Part shown: piece by piece, positions 50,747 to 59,880 of the stretch
How positions within the stretch are numbered: position 1 is the stretch's first letter
Layout of the letters: each line of letters starts with the position of its first letter
Origin: Treponema sp.
Lineage (GTDB): Bacteria; Spirochaetota; Spirochaetia; Treponematales; Treponemataceae
Length of the DNA stretch: 64,000 nt
Assembly (NCBI GenBank): GCA_017553635.1
Contig: JAFZKN010000007.1
Span: 62,001 to 126,000 of the forward strand
Direction of reading: 5' to 3'
Notes under the pieces: generated by a model
The model's input: only the letters and a program-made list of their open reading frames with translations
Database searches by the model: none
What the model was told of the DNA's origin: nothing
Position numbers and translations under genes: made by a program

Positions 50747-52636
50747 TTATTTTTTCAATATAGCGTGGAATTTACATGCAGCTTCACAGGCACCGCACTT
50801 AACACACTTAGACTGATCAATAAGTTTCCAAGGAAGTTTCTTTCCTTCTTTAACTTCTTCAGCAGCGTTATTAGAAATAGCACCTGCTGGACAACCTTTC
50901 TGACAGAGACCACAACCGATACACTTGTCTGCATCAATAACATACTGTGTAAGTTTCTTACATTTTCCAGCCGGACATTTTTTGTCAACGACGTGAGCAA
51001 TGTATTCATCCTTAAACTTAGCAAGTGTAGAAAGTGTCGGGTTAGGAGCTGACTGACCGAGAGCACACAATGAACAAGCTTTCATTGCGCTTCCGATGTC
51101 TTCGAGCTTCTGGAGGTCTTCCATTGTTCCGTTACCCTTAGAAATTTCATCAAGGATTGTAAAGAGCTGTCTTGTACCGATACGACATGGAGAACATTTA
51201 CCGCATGATTCATCAACACAGAATTCCATGTAGAACTTAGAAACGTCTACTACACAGTCATCTTCGTCCATAACGATCATACCGCCTGAACCCATCATAG
51301 AACCTAAACGGATGAGAGCACCAAAGTCGATTGGTGTATCGAGGTTAGCTTCTGTAATGATACCGCCTGATGGACCACCAGTCTGAACACCCTTGAACTT
51401 CTTGCCGTTTTTAATTCCGCCACCGATTTCGAAAATGATGTCGCGGAGTGTTGTTCCCATCGGAACTTCAACAAGTCCAGAGTTTTCGATTTTACCTGTA
51501 AGGGCAAATACTTTAGTTCCTTTAGAATCGTTTGTACCGATCTTACTGAACCATTTAGCACCCTTTGTAAGAATTACAGGGATGTTAGCCCAAGTTTCTA
51601 CGTTGTTGATTACAGTTGGTTTTCCCCAGAGACCAGCCTGAGCAGGGAATGGTGGTTTTGGAGTAGGCATACCGCGTTTACCTTCGATAGAACGTAAAAG
51701 AGCTGTCTCTTCACCACATACGAATGCTCCGGCACCAAGTCTGATTTCAATATCAAAACTGAATTTAGAACCGAAAATATTTTTTCCGAGGAAGCCGTTT
51801 GCACGAGCCTGTTCAATAGCCATTTCAAGACGATGAACAGCAAGAGGATATTCTGCACGGATGTAAACAAAACCTTTGTCTGCTCCGATTGCATAACCTG
51901 CAATTGCCATAGCTTCGAGTACTGAGTGTGGATCTCCTTCGATTGTAGAACGATCCATGTAAGCTCCCGGGTCACCTTCGTCTGCATTACATACGATGTA
52001 TTTCTGGTCTCCCTTAGCTTTAAAGCCTGCTTCCCATTTAAGACCTGTAGGGAATCCGGCACCACCACGACCACGAAGGCCTGATGCTTTAATTTCTTCG
52101 ATTACATCAGCCGGTTTCATTTCGAAAATTGCTTTTTCGAGAGCCTGATAACCTGTGTTACCGATGTATTCTGTAATATCTTCTGGATTAATTACACCAC
52201 AGTTGCGCAATACGATACGCATCTGTTTTTTGTAGAATGGAATTTCTTCGTTCTTGTTTGCTGCTTCTGCATCGTAAAGAAGACGTGTTACTTCTTCTCC
52301 ACCAACAAGATGTTTTTCTACGATTTCTTTTACATCTTCTGGTTTTACACAAACATAGAATGAATCTTCAGGCATGATTTTAACGATAGGACCTTTTTCG
52401 CAGAATCCGAAACATCCTGTTAAAACTACCTTAACTTTTTTTTCAAGACCATGAGCTTTAATTTCTGCTACAAGGTTTTCTCTGATTTTTACTGATTCAG
52501 ATGATTCACATGCTGTTCCGCCACAAACGAGAACAGTTTTTACGCCATCAGCTGCTGCTTTTGCGCCGCCTGCTTTGCGTGATGCGATTTCATCTTTTTT
52601 GCTTTCATATATTTTATGAAGTTCTTCGCGTGTCAT
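50747..52636 (-). CDS. hydB: Bifurcating hydrogenase NADH-binding subunit (NuoF-like HydB/HndC)
   Basis: A 629-residue flavoprotein. Residues ~30-120 are a thioredoxin-like 2Fe-2S domain (VCGGTACESSES, GCFGFCEKGPIV). The NuoF core follows: SGLRGRGGAGFPTGLKW (FMN/NADH), CNADEGDPGAYMDR, GAGAFVCGEETALLRSIEGKRGMP, and the 4Fe-4S site ESCGKCSPCRIGT. The C-terminus carries two ferredoxin 4Fe-4S clusters (CIGCGLCQKGCPAGAI and CVKCGACEAACKFHAI). This is the usual architecture of trimeric HydABC. It lies 9 bp after hydC and 25 bp before hydA. Confidence 0.94.
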   Translation of the reverse strand: MTREELHKIYESKKDEIASRKAGGAKAAADGVKTVLVCGGTACESSESVKIRENLVAEIKAHGLEKKVKVVLTGCFGFCEKGPIVKIMPEDSFYVCVKPEDVKEIVEKHLVGGEEVTRLLYDAEAANKNEEIPFYKKQMRIVLRNCGVINPEDITEYIGNTGYQALEKAIFEMKPADVIEEIKASGLRGRGGAGFPTGLKWEAGFKAKGDQKYIVCNADEGDPGAYMDRSTIEGDPHSVLEAMAIAGYAIGADKGFVYIRAEYPLAVHRLEMAIEQARANGFLGKNIFGSKFSFDIEIRLGAGAFVCGEETALLRSIEGKRGMPTPKPPFPAQAGLWGKPTVINNVETWANIPVILTKGAKWFSKIGTNDSKGTKVFALTGKIENSGLVEVPMGTTLRDIIFEIGGGIKNGKKFKGVQTGGPSGGIITEANLDTPIDFGALIRLGSMMGSGGMIVMDEDDCVVDVSKFYMEFCVDESCGKCSPCRIGTRQLFTILDEISKGNGTMEDLQKLEDIGSAMKACSLCALGQSAPNPTLSTLAKFKDEYIAHVVDKKCPAGKCKKLTQYVIDADKCIGCGLCQKGCPAGAISNNAAEEVKEGKKLPWKLIDQSKCVKCGACEAACKFHAILKK

Positions 52637-52645
52637 TTATTTCTC

Positions 52646-53125
52646 CTACTGACGATATTTGTCGAGAATCGGCTTAACCATAGCTTTTGTCAATTTTCCA
52701 TATACTTCTCCGTTAACTGACATAACTGGTGCAAGACCGCAACATCCGATACAACGAACAGGTTCTACAGAGAACAGTCCGTCTTCTGTTGATACATCGC
52801 CTTCTTTAAGTTTGAGAAGTGAACGACATTCATCAATAACATCCTGTCCACCTTTAAGATAGCAGGCTGTTCCTAAACATACACTAACGAGATTTTTTCC
52901 CGGTTTCTGTGTTTTAAAGAAGTGATAGAATGAAATTACGCCGTAAACGCGTGCCAACGGGATTCCAGTTCTTTCTGCAACTTCGAAAGCTGCTTCACGA
53001 GAAATGTAACCCTGTTCTTCCTGCACATGGTGCAGAATCATAATGAGATTGCCTGGTTTATCTTTCCAATCTTTAATAAACTTAACAAGATCTGCAGAAA
53101 ATCCGGCATTTCCACCTTTAGCCAT
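52646..53125 (-). CDS. hydC: Bifurcating hydrogenase NuoE-like subunit (HydC/HndA)
   Basis: A 159-residue thioredoxin-like 2Fe-2S protein: helical N-terminus (PGNLIMILHHVQEEQGYISREAAFEVAERTGIPLARVYGVISFYHFF), then the cluster Cys residues in VCLGTACYLKGG and VRCIGCCGLAPVMSVNGEVYG. It is the first gene of the hydrogenase operon, with AGGAG before the ATG. Confidence 0.93.
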   Translation of the reverse strand: MAKGGNAGFSADLVKFIKDWKDKPGNLIMILHHVQEEQGYISREAAFEVAERTGIPLARVYGVISFYHFFKTQKPGKNLVSVCLGTACYLKGGQDVIDECRSLLKLKEGDVSTEDGLFSVEPVRCIGCCGLAPVMSVNGEVYGKLTKAMVKPILDKYRQ

Positions 53126-53263
53126 TTTAATCTCCTAATATGTAAACTAAGCAGAAAATACTGCCCCAACAGTATAATACTAACCGGGAATAATTACAAT
53201 GTATAAGAAGAAAAAACGTTAAAATTCGGTGTTTTTTGCTATGCTGAACTTGTATAAAGGACT

Positions 53264-54928
53264 TTATTTTACAGCAGCAAAGCCGCTCACAGTTATGCAG
53301 CTGCTTTCCTCGTCAAAAATATAGATATCAAGTGAGTCAAAAAACAGGGAAACATCATCAGAAAGCTTAAAAATACGGATTTCAGTCATATTTTCAGGTT
53401 CTGCCTCATCTGCTTTCTTAAGTAACGGCATTATAAGTGAAGTTATTTCGTATTCATTGCCTGCTATGTCATAAACATAAATCTTTTTTTGATCAGCTTC
53501 GATTTTTCCATGCGTCTGAAGTCTTATCAGAGTTGAATAATCTTTAACGTCCAGTACATAGTTTGAATCAACCATCCCGGCCTTGAAAACAAGCGCATTA
53601 CGTTCATTCAGTAGATGAGATGAATAATTAAAGCCGAACATTTTTTCAAAAGAGCCTTCCTTCCACCATGCACGGTTCGGAACAACAGTACTCTTTTTAA
53701 GGTAATCGTATGCACCCTGAATAATTTCCTTTTCTTCCTGAGTAAATATTCTGTCTGCTTCCTGTGTTTTAAAAGTTCCGTCTGAATAAAGATTATGTTT
53801 TTTATAAATGCGTTCAATTCTGTACATCTGATCACGTCGTGGAACATCCTCAAAATTAAGAGGTGTTACAGAAGCAATCAAAAGCATTGCTGCAAAAACA
53901 GGATAAACATATTTTATAAACCTGCCTTCCTTAAATGAAGCAAGCCATACAACAATAATCGTAAAGATTATGTACAAAAGACTTTCATAACGTAAAAAAG
54001 TAAGTCCATAAGCACTGACACGAATTCCAAGTGCTATGCACTGCAGTGCAATAAGCGGAAGTAAAAAAAGCTGACCGTGTCTGTAAAAGAATACAATAAT
54101 TTTATCATCTTTGTAATTTCTGAGTGAAAGGAAAAAGAAAAGATAAAAAATAGAAGCAAACGAAACAAAGCCGTTTATCTTTCCTTCCGGAATTGTTTTT
54201 GTAAAAAAACTCTTAATTAAATAAGCATAAAATACTGCAATAAGAACTATATAAAGTGAAAATAAAAGCGACTTTACTATAAACTTAAAAAGCTTTGCTG
54301 TTCTCTCCGTTCCTGACTGTCTTGTTGTATACGCCAATGTACAATTAACAAAAAGAACAAGAAACGACGCAATTATTATTGCAATAAAATAATTATCCAG
54401 CACTTTAAAAAGAAGGCTGTCGATACTCCAGAGGATAAGACAGAGTGCTGCAGTAGCAAACCCGGAAATAACAAGAGAAATTAAAATGGCAGATACAAAT
54501 TCCGGAATAACATCTTCATCTCTTTTTTGAAACGTTACAAAGAAAAGACACATTGCAATCATTGCAAGAATCGAACAAAAATAAAAATTCCAGAAATAGA
54601 TATCTGTTCTCTTAAAAAGAAAATAAAGCGGAAAATAACATATAAAAAGAGAAGCTGTCTGACTTATAAAACTTATATTCCTTACTTTTTTTTCATCGTA
54701 TTTTCTGCTTAAAAGAAATTCAACTAAAAACGAAACGAAAATTGTAAAAGGAATACTCCAGAGTGAACTTTTACAAAGAACGCTTACAAGACTTTTGTCA
54801 TTTAAAGACATTGAATTTTTATTAATAATGATTACCGTAAAAGCAGCGATGATTGTTGCAAGAACAACACCGGGAAATCTTCTTACTTCAGGTTCAACAG
54901 TTTTATAAATTCTTTTAAACAGATTCAT
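53264..54928 (-). CDS. DUF4153-like membrane protein
   Basis: A 554-residue protein with about ten to eleven membrane helices in residues 20-375, followed by a ~180-residue soluble C-terminal domain (YRIERIYKKHNLYSDGTFKTQEADRIFTQEEKEIIQGAYDYLKK...). The helical core (FVNCTLAYTTRQ, FYAYLIKSFFTKTIPEGKINGF, and the repeated aromatic-rich helices) resembles DUF4153 proteins of unknown function. GGAGC precedes the ATG. It follows the cytidylate-kinase-like gene by 12 bp, so the two are probably co-expressed. Confidence 0.7.
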   Translation of the reverse strand: MNLFKRIYKTVEPEVRRFPGVVLATIIAAFTVIIINKNSMSLNDKSLVSVLCKSSLWSIPFTIFVSFLVEFLLSRKYDEKKVRNISFISQTASLFICYFPLYFLFKRTDIYFWNFYFCSILAMIAMCLFFVTFQKRDEDVIPEFVSAILISLVISGFATAALCLILWSIDSLLFKVLDNYFIAIIIASFLVLFVNCTLAYTTRQSGTERTAKLFKFIVKSLLFSLYIVLIAVFYAYLIKSFFTKTIPEGKINGFVSFASIFYLFFFLSLRNYKDDKIIVFFYRHGQLFLLPLIALQCIALGIRVSAYGLTFLRYESLLYIIFTIIVVWLASFKEGRFIKYVYPVFAAMLLIASVTPLNFEDVPRRDQMYRIERIYKKHNLYSDGTFKTQEADRIFTQEEKEIIQGAYDYLKKSTVVPNRAWWKEGSFEKMFGFNYSSHLLNERNALVFKAGMVDSNYVLDVKDYSTLIRLQTHGKIEADQKKIYVYDIAGNEYEITSLIMPLLKKADEAEPENMTEIRIFKLSDDVSLFFDSLDIYIFDEESSCITVSGFAAVK

Positions 54929-54940
54929 ATTTTTGCTCCG

Positions 54941-55525
54941 TTATTCTGCAGCCGAACAGATAATATCTATACATTTATCTATTCCAAGTGTAGAAGAACT
55001 TAATGACAGATCATAACTCGAAGCCTGCCCGTAATCTTTATTTGTATAATATGAGCAGAATTTTCTTCGTGCCTTATCAATTTTTTTCATTTCTTCCATA
55101 ATTGTATCAGAAGTGAGATCCTTCATTTTTTCTTCTTTCATTCTGGCAACACGCCAATATATATTTGCATGAATAAATACATGGAGTGAATTATCATATT
55201 CAGAAAGTATGCTGTTGGCATTTCTTCCGACAATGACACACTTTCCGTGCTCACCGATTTTTTTTATTACTTCTTTCTGAGCTTCATAAAAACGCTCTTC
55301 AACAGGGGCACTGTAAAGATCAAAAAGACTCTGCCCAAATCCAAAAGAAAGCGGAGGATGTTCATCAAGATTAACCATCTTTTCAACATCAAGATGTGCG
55401 TCACGTGCTGCACGTATAATAAGTGCTTTGTCATAGTATTCAAAACCAAGACGTTCTGCTACAGCTTTGCCGATTGTTCCACCGGCTGCTCCAAACTCGC
55501 GACTAATTGTAATAATTTTCTTCAT
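54941..55525 (-). CDS. Cytidylate-kinase-like family protein
   Basis: A 194-residue P-loop protein: KIITISREFGAAGGTIGKAVAERLGFEYYDKALI at the N-terminus (the loop GAAGGTIGK replaces the usual GPxGxGKS/T), VIVGRNANSILSEY, LHVFIHANIYWRVARMKE, and KARRKFCSYYTNKDYGQASSYDLSLSSSTLGID. These are hallmarks of the cytidylate_kin2 family; the true substrate is not known. It sits between the ABC transporter operon and the DUF4153 gene. Confidence 0.85.
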   Translation of the reverse strand: MKKIITISREFGAAGGTIGKAVAERLGFEYYDKALIIRAARDAHLDVEKMVNLDEHPPLSFGFGQSLFDLYSAPVEERFYEAQKEVIKKIGEHGKCVIVGRNANSILSEYDNSLHVFIHANIYWRVARMKEEKMKDLTSDTIMEEMKKIDKARRKFCSYYTNKDYGQASSYDLSLSSSTLGIDKCIDIICSAAE

Positions 55526-55564
55526 AAATTCCCCCGTTTGAACACTATAAATCTGATGTATTCT

Positions 55565-56302
55565 TTACAGAACTTTATTCAAGAAACTTATAGTTCTTTC
55601 CTGTTTTGGATGTTTAAGTACTTCGTCCGGAGTTCCTTCTTCGACAATATAACCTCCGTCCATAAAGATTACACGGTCTGCAACTTCACGGGCAAAACCC
55701 ATTTCATGAGTTACTACAACCATTGTCATTCCGGCTTTTGCAAGCTCCTGCATTACAGTAAGAACTTCTCCAACCATTTCAGGGTCAAGAGCAGATGTAG
55801 GTTCGTCAAAAAGCATTATCGAAGGGTTCATTGCAAGTGCACGTGCAATTGCAACACGCTGCTTCTGACCACCAGAAAGCTGCTGAGGGTAAACATCTGC
55901 TTTTGTATCAAGACCTACTCTTTTTAACAGACTCATTCCTTTTTCATGAGCCTGTTCTTTTGTCATCTTGTTAAGTTTTACAGGTGCAAGCATTATGTTT
56001 TCGATAACATTAAGATTAGGGAAAAGATTAAAATGCTGAAATACCATTCCTATGTTTTCACGGACATGATTTATATTTACACTTTTATCATTTATATCCT
56101 GTCCGTTAACTACAATTTTTCCACCATTAGAATTTTCAAGTTTGTTGAGACATCTAAGGAAAGTTGACTTACCGCTTCCAGAAGGACCAATAACTACAAC
56201 TACTTCACCTTCGTGAATATCGATGTTAATATCTTTTAATACTTCAAGTTTACCAAAAGTTTTCTTTAAGTTTTTAACATGAATTTTTACTAAATCATTC
56301 AT
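55565..56302 (-). CDS. Amino-acid ABC transporter ATPase (GlnQ-type)
   Basis: A 245-residue ATPase: Walker [17 protein letters not shown]-loop [16 protein letters not shown], signature [17 protein letters not shown], Walker [21 protein letters not shown], switch [23 protein letters not shown]. It matches polar-amino-acid importers such as GlnQ/HisP. It is the third gene after the binding protein and permease. It might also drive the permuted system at 46.5 kb, which lacks its own ATPase. Confidence 0.94.
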   Translation of the reverse strand: MNDLVKIHVKNLKKTFGKLEVLKDINIDIHEGEVVVVIGPSGSGKSTFLRCLNKLENSNGGKIVVNGQDINDKSVNINHVRENIGMVFQHFNLFPNLNVIENIMLAPVKLNKMTKEQAHEKGMSLLKRVGLDTKADVYPQQLSGGQKQRVAIARALAMNPSIMLFDEPTSALDPEMVGEVLTVMQELAKAGMTMVVVTHEMGFAREVADRVIFMDGGYIVEEGTPDEVLKHPKQERTISFLNKVL

Positions 56303-56314
56303 TTTTACACCGCC

Positions 56315-56986
56315 TTATCTTTCTTCAACTTTTAATTTACGTTCAATCATTTTCGCAATCTTACTCAATGAAACAATTACAACCATATACATAATTCCGA
56401 CAATTGCCCAGGTTTCAAGACTTTTAAATGTATTTGCCGAAATTGATTTTCCCATATTTGTAAGTTCTGGATATCCGATAACTGCAAGAATCGAAGTATC
56501 TTTTAAAGTTATGATAAACTGATTGATTATTGAAGGAATCATTACACGGAATGCTTGAGGAAGAATTACATTTTTCATACTCATCCCGTAAGTAAGACCA
56601 AGACTGCGCGATGCTTCCATCTGACCTTTATCAATACTCTGAATTCCTGCTCTGAATATTTCTGCCATGTATGCCCCGCAGTTCATAGAAAGAGCAATCG
56701 TTCCAGCCTGCAGTGCAGGAAGCTTAAAACTTGTTACACCAAGCATTTTAATTGCCTGAGGAATACCGAAATAAATAAAATATGCAAGAACAATCAACGG
56801 AACACCACGAATAGCATCTACATAAACAGTACCAATTGCATTTAAAGCTTTGTTATGACTCACATTACAAAGTGCAAAAATCAATCCGATTATCATTGCA
56901 AAGAATAAAGCAAGCAATGTTAAGAGCATCGTGTTACCAAGCGATCGCAAAAGCATTGTGGTATATGTTTGCAAAATAGATATCAT
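56315..56986 (-). CDS. Amino-acid ABC transporter permease
   Basis: About 223 residues from the ATG at 56986, with GGGG eight bases upstream; the frame is open further upstream, but that part is not membrane-like. Five helices and the family motifs are present: TVYVDAIRGVPLIVLAYFIYFGIP, LSMNCGAYMAEIFRAGIQSIDKGQMEASRSLGLTYGMSMKNVILPQAFRVMIPSIINQFI (EAA loop). It lies between the binding-protein and ATPase genes. Confidence 0.92.
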   Translation of the reverse strand: MISILQTYTTMLLRSLGNTMLLTLLALFFAMIIGLIFALCNVSHNKALNAIGTVYVDAIRGVPLIVLAYFIYFGIPQAIKMLGVTSFKLPALQAGTIALSMNCGAYMAEIFRAGIQSIDKGQMEASRSLGLTYGMSMKNVILPQAFRVMIPSIINQFIITLKDTSILAVIGYPELTNMGKSISANTFKSLETWAIVGIMYMVVIVSLSKIAKMIERKLKVEER

Positions 56987-57090
56987 TCGTTGAACCCCGT
57001 TTATAAAAATTTGAATTTTACAAATATGCGGTGCCATAAAAATTACCGGCACCGCATTTACGATTTTAGAAATTCAAAACCGTAAGAATT

Positions 57091-57852
57091 TTATTTTAAA
57101 TATTTATCGAGGATTGCCTGATATTTTCCATTAGCCTTGATATTTGCAAGACCTTTATTAAACATATCAAGAAGTTCTTTGTTATCTGGATTCATGATTG
57201 CAAATCCATATGGTGCACCTTCACTTTCCATTCCTGCAGGAATCTTAAGTGCAAGACCGGCTGTTTTAATATTGTCTGCCATAATAGGTGTATCTTCACA
57301 GCATGCAGCACTGTTTCCAAGAAGTACATCCTGATACATTGTTGGAGAATCTTCGAATACAGTTACTGTAAATCCATATTTGTCTTTAAGAGAATTTGCA
57401 AAATCAGCACCGGCTGTTCCGTTTTTAACTGCTACATTCTTTCCCTTAAGATCTTCAAATTTTGTAATAGTGCTGTCTGCTGCTACAACAAATGTCTGAG
57501 TTGCATCAAAATATCCTTCAGAGAAAATCCATCCTGATTCAATGCGTTCCTTTTTAATTGTAGCACCTGCGATTAAAGCGTCTGCCTGTCCAACCTGAAC
57601 TGCTGCAACACCTGCATCCCATCCAAGTACCTGAAGGTCATATTTAAAACCCTGGTCTTCTGCAACAGCTGCAAGAATATCCACATCAATTCCTACAAAT
57701 TCGTTGTTTTCGTTTGTGTACTCAAATGGTCTGAATACAGTGTCCGTAGCTACAATCCAAACTTTTCCAGATTCACCTTTGTTCTTTTTTCCGCAAGATG
57801 CAAAAGAAAAGAGCATTAAAGCTGCTGCTAAAGCAATAATAATTTTTTTCAT
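57091..57852 (-). CDS. Amino-acid-binding lipoprotein (normal domain order)
   Basis: A 253-residue family 3 solute-binding protein with lipobox FSFASC (Cys ~20). Order is canonical: VWIVATDTVFRPFEYTNENNEFVGIDVDILAAVAEDQGF, then AGATIKKERIESGWIFSEGYF, then FEDLKGKNVAVKNGTAGADFANSL and YGFAIMNPDNKELLDMFNKGL. This makes it a direct contrast to the permuted protein at 46.5 kb. The ATG at 57852 is preferred over the frame's first Met, five codons earlier, from the position of GGGAG. It is the first gene of the transporter operon. Confidence 0.92.
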   Translation of the reverse strand: MKKIIIALAAALMLFSFASCGKKNKGESGKVWIVATDTVFRPFEYTNENNEFVGIDVDILAAVAEDQGFKYDLQVLGWDAGVAAVQVGQADALIAGATIKKERIESGWIFSEGYFDATQTFVVAADSTITKFEDLKGKNVAVKNGTAGADFANSLKDKYGFTVTVFEDSPTMYQDVLLGNSAACCEDTPIMADNIKTAGLALKIPAGMESEGAPYGFAIMNPDNKELLDMFNKGLANIKANGKYQAILDKYLK

Positions 57853-57961
57853 TTTCCTGGCTCCCATAAAAAAGTGTCAAAATTCCCGTCTTTTAACGGT
57901 TTTACCACTACATTTTATAGAAAAAAGACACTTTATACAATGCAACCGGAGGAAAATAAAA

Positions 57962-57987
57962 AAAGACGCAGTTTTCACTGCGTCTTT
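57962..57987 (-). terminator. Terminator of the ilvC transcript
   Basis: AAAGACGCAG (57962-57971) pairs with CTGCGTCTTT (57978-57987); A-rich DNA below 57962 is the T-tail on the minus strand. The ilvC message therefore has a 3' untranslated region of about 290 nt. Confidence 0.88.
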
Positions 57988-58157
57988 CATATAAGTATAA
58001 CCACATCAACAATCAAATAACAAAAGCTCTCGCGAAATCCAGCCGTCTCCGAACGAGACGCTTCTAGGGCTAATCGAAAGCTTAACGCTTTCTAAGTTCG
58101 TCCCGTCTGTCTTTTCGCTATGCTTTTTTATTCCTTTCCCATGTGGTTATCCTGATA
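57988..58157 (-). other. Structured 3' untranslated region of ilvC
   Basis: No ORF is apparent. ATAACCACAT (57997-58006) and ATGTGGTTAT (58141-58150) close a 154-bp unit. Inside are GCGAAA/TTTCGC (58032-58037 with 58113-58118), the hairpin CGTCTC/GAGACG (58044-58060) and the hairpin GAAAGC/GCTTTC (58076-58092). The nested pairing looks like a folded RNA or a complex palindromic repeat. I match it to no known riboswitch or ribozyme. Confidence 0.5.
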
Positions 58158-58300
58158 TTAGAGTACCGGTTTCATTGCTGTCATTCCATTACAAAATTAC
58201 GTCCTGTAATTTTGTAACGATGCGAGAATCTTTCGATTCTCGCTGAAACTAAGCGCGCCTCCTGCGCTCTCTCTTAGAGTACCGGTTTCATAGCTGTCAT
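58158..58300 (-). repeat. Palindrome-rich insertion at ilvC 3' end with duplicated terminal codons
   Basis: The last 27 nt of ilvC (58300-58274, minus strand) recur at 58184-58158, 116 bp downstream, with one difference, GCT against GCA (both Ala). Both encode MTAMKPVL plus stop. The 89-bp insert holds three hairpins: AGCGC/GCGCT (58052-region equivalent at 58252-58268), GCGAGAATC/GATTCTCGC (58222-58243) and a 12-bp stem TTACAAAATTAC/GTAATTTTGTAA (58189-58217). On the plus strand AACTA immediately precedes the first hairpin, as in the fabZ insert (25263-25282). Confidence 0.75.
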
Positions 58301-59752
58301 ATATGCGCGTAATTTGCGGCCGACAACTTCGATAGGATGGTTTCTGATTTCTGCATTTACTGCAACAAGTTCAGTATTGCTTACAGAGCAGTCCCTGTTA
58401 GAAAGACCTTTTCCGATTACTTCTGTTGTAAGTTTTGGCATTAACTCTTTTGCCATCATTGGAGCTGCAACGCGGCTGAAGAGGTAGCATCCGTATTCTG
58501 CTGTATCAGAAATTACACGGTTCATTTCATAGAGGCGTTTGCGGTCGATGAGGTTTGCAATAAGTGGAACTTCGTGGAGTGATTCATAGTAAGCAGATTC
58601 TTCTTTAATTCCAGCGTCAACCATTGTTTCGAATGCAAGTTCGCATCCTGCCTTTACCATAGCTACCATGAGAATACCTTTGTCAAAGTATTCCTGTTCA
58701 GAAATTTCTTCTGAAGATTCTTCATCTTTTTCAAATGCAAGCTTTCCTGTTTCTTCGCGCCATGCAAGAAGATCTTTATCACCTGCTTTCCAGTCTTCCA
58801 TCATTGTAGAAGAGAACTTACCGCTGATGATGTCATCCATGTGCTTCTGATAAAGTGGAGCAAGAAGCTTTTTAATATCTTTTGAAAGCTGATTTGCTTT
58901 AATCTTTGCAGGATTAGAAAGACGGTCCATCATGTTTGTAATTCCGCCCCATTTGAGAGCTTCTGAAATTACATTCCATCCGTGCATGAGGAATTTAGTT
59001 ACGTATTTTGGATCCATTCCGTCTGCAACCATCTTGTCGTAACAAACGATAGTACCTGCCTGGAGCATACCGCAGAGGATTGTCTGTTCTCCCATAAGGT
59101 CAGATTTAACTTCTGCAACGAAAGAACTTTCAAGAACGCCGGCTTTTGAACCGCCCATTCCAACTGCGAGAGCTTTTGCATAAGCCCATCCCTTTCCTTC
59201 AGGGTCGTTTACAGGGTGAACAGCGATAAGGTCCGGTACACCAAATCCTCTCTGGAATTCGTGCCAGACTTCTGTTCCAGGTCCTTTTGGAGCACACATT
59301 ACAACTGTGATGTCCGGACGAATCTGCATTCCTTCTTCGATCATGTTAAATCCATGTGAATACCAGAGTGCTGAACCTTTTTTCATCTTTGACATAACTT
59401 CTGTAATTACAGGAGTATGCTGTTTATCCGGTGTAAGGTTTCCTACCAGGTCAGCAGTAGGAATCATTTCGTCATAAGTTCCAACTTTAAAACCGTTTTC
59501 AGTTGCGTTTTTCCATGACTGACGTTTTTCTTTAATTGCACTTTCGCGAAGAGCGTAGCTTACATCAAGTCCAGAATCGCGAAGACACATACCCTGGTTT
59601 AATCCCTGAGCACCGCATCCTACGATGACAATTTTCTTTCCTTTAAGTGCATTTACTCCGTCAGCAAATTCTTCTTTTGCCATTGAACGGCAGTGTCCAA
59701 GCTGAAGACGAGCTTCACGCCATGGAATTGAATTAAAGTAATTGTTTCCCAT
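58274..59752 (-). CDS. ilvC: Ketol-acid reductoisomerase (class II)
   Basis: A 492-residue enzyme of branched-chain amino-acid synthesis that isomerises and reduces acetolactate or acetohydroxybutyrate with NADPH. It is the long class II form, as in E. coli: [82 protein letters not shown], and two C-terminal KARI domains ([28 protein letters not shown]). GGAGG precedes the ATG. The C-terminus MTAMKPVL is encoded by the proximal copy of the duplicated segment. Confidence 0.96.
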   Translation of the reverse strand: MGNNYFNSIPWREARLQLGHCRSMAKEEFADGVNALKGKKIVIVGCGAQGLNQGMCLRDSGLDVSYALRESAIKEKRQSWKNATENGFKVGTYDEMIPTADLVGNLTPDKQHTPVITEVMSKMKKGSALWYSHGFNMIEEGMQIRPDITVVMCAPKGPGTEVWHEFQRGFGVPDLIAVHPVNDPEGKGWAYAKALAVGMGGSKAGVLESSFVAEVKSDLMGEQTILCGMLQAGTIVCYDKMVADGMDPKYVTKFLMHGWNVISEALKWGGITNMMDRLSNPAKIKANQLSKDIKKLLAPLYQKHMDDIISGKFSSTMMEDWKAGDKDLLAWREETGKLAFEKDEESSEEISEQEYFDKGILMVAMVKAGCELAFETMVDAGIKEESAYYESLHEVPLIANLIDRKRLYEMNRVISDTAEYGCYLFSRVAAPMMAKELMPKLTTEVIGKGLSNRDCSVSNTELVAVNAEIRNHPIEVVGRKLRAYMTAMKPVL

Positions 59753-59880
59753 TTTGTATTTCCTCCAAAATCTGGTTATTTACTAATAATTAAGAAATGA
59801 AATTTAATTCAAGATTTTTAGTATTTATAAATATACATCAATATCGCTAAATAGTAAAGTGAAAATTGAATAAAGTATAC

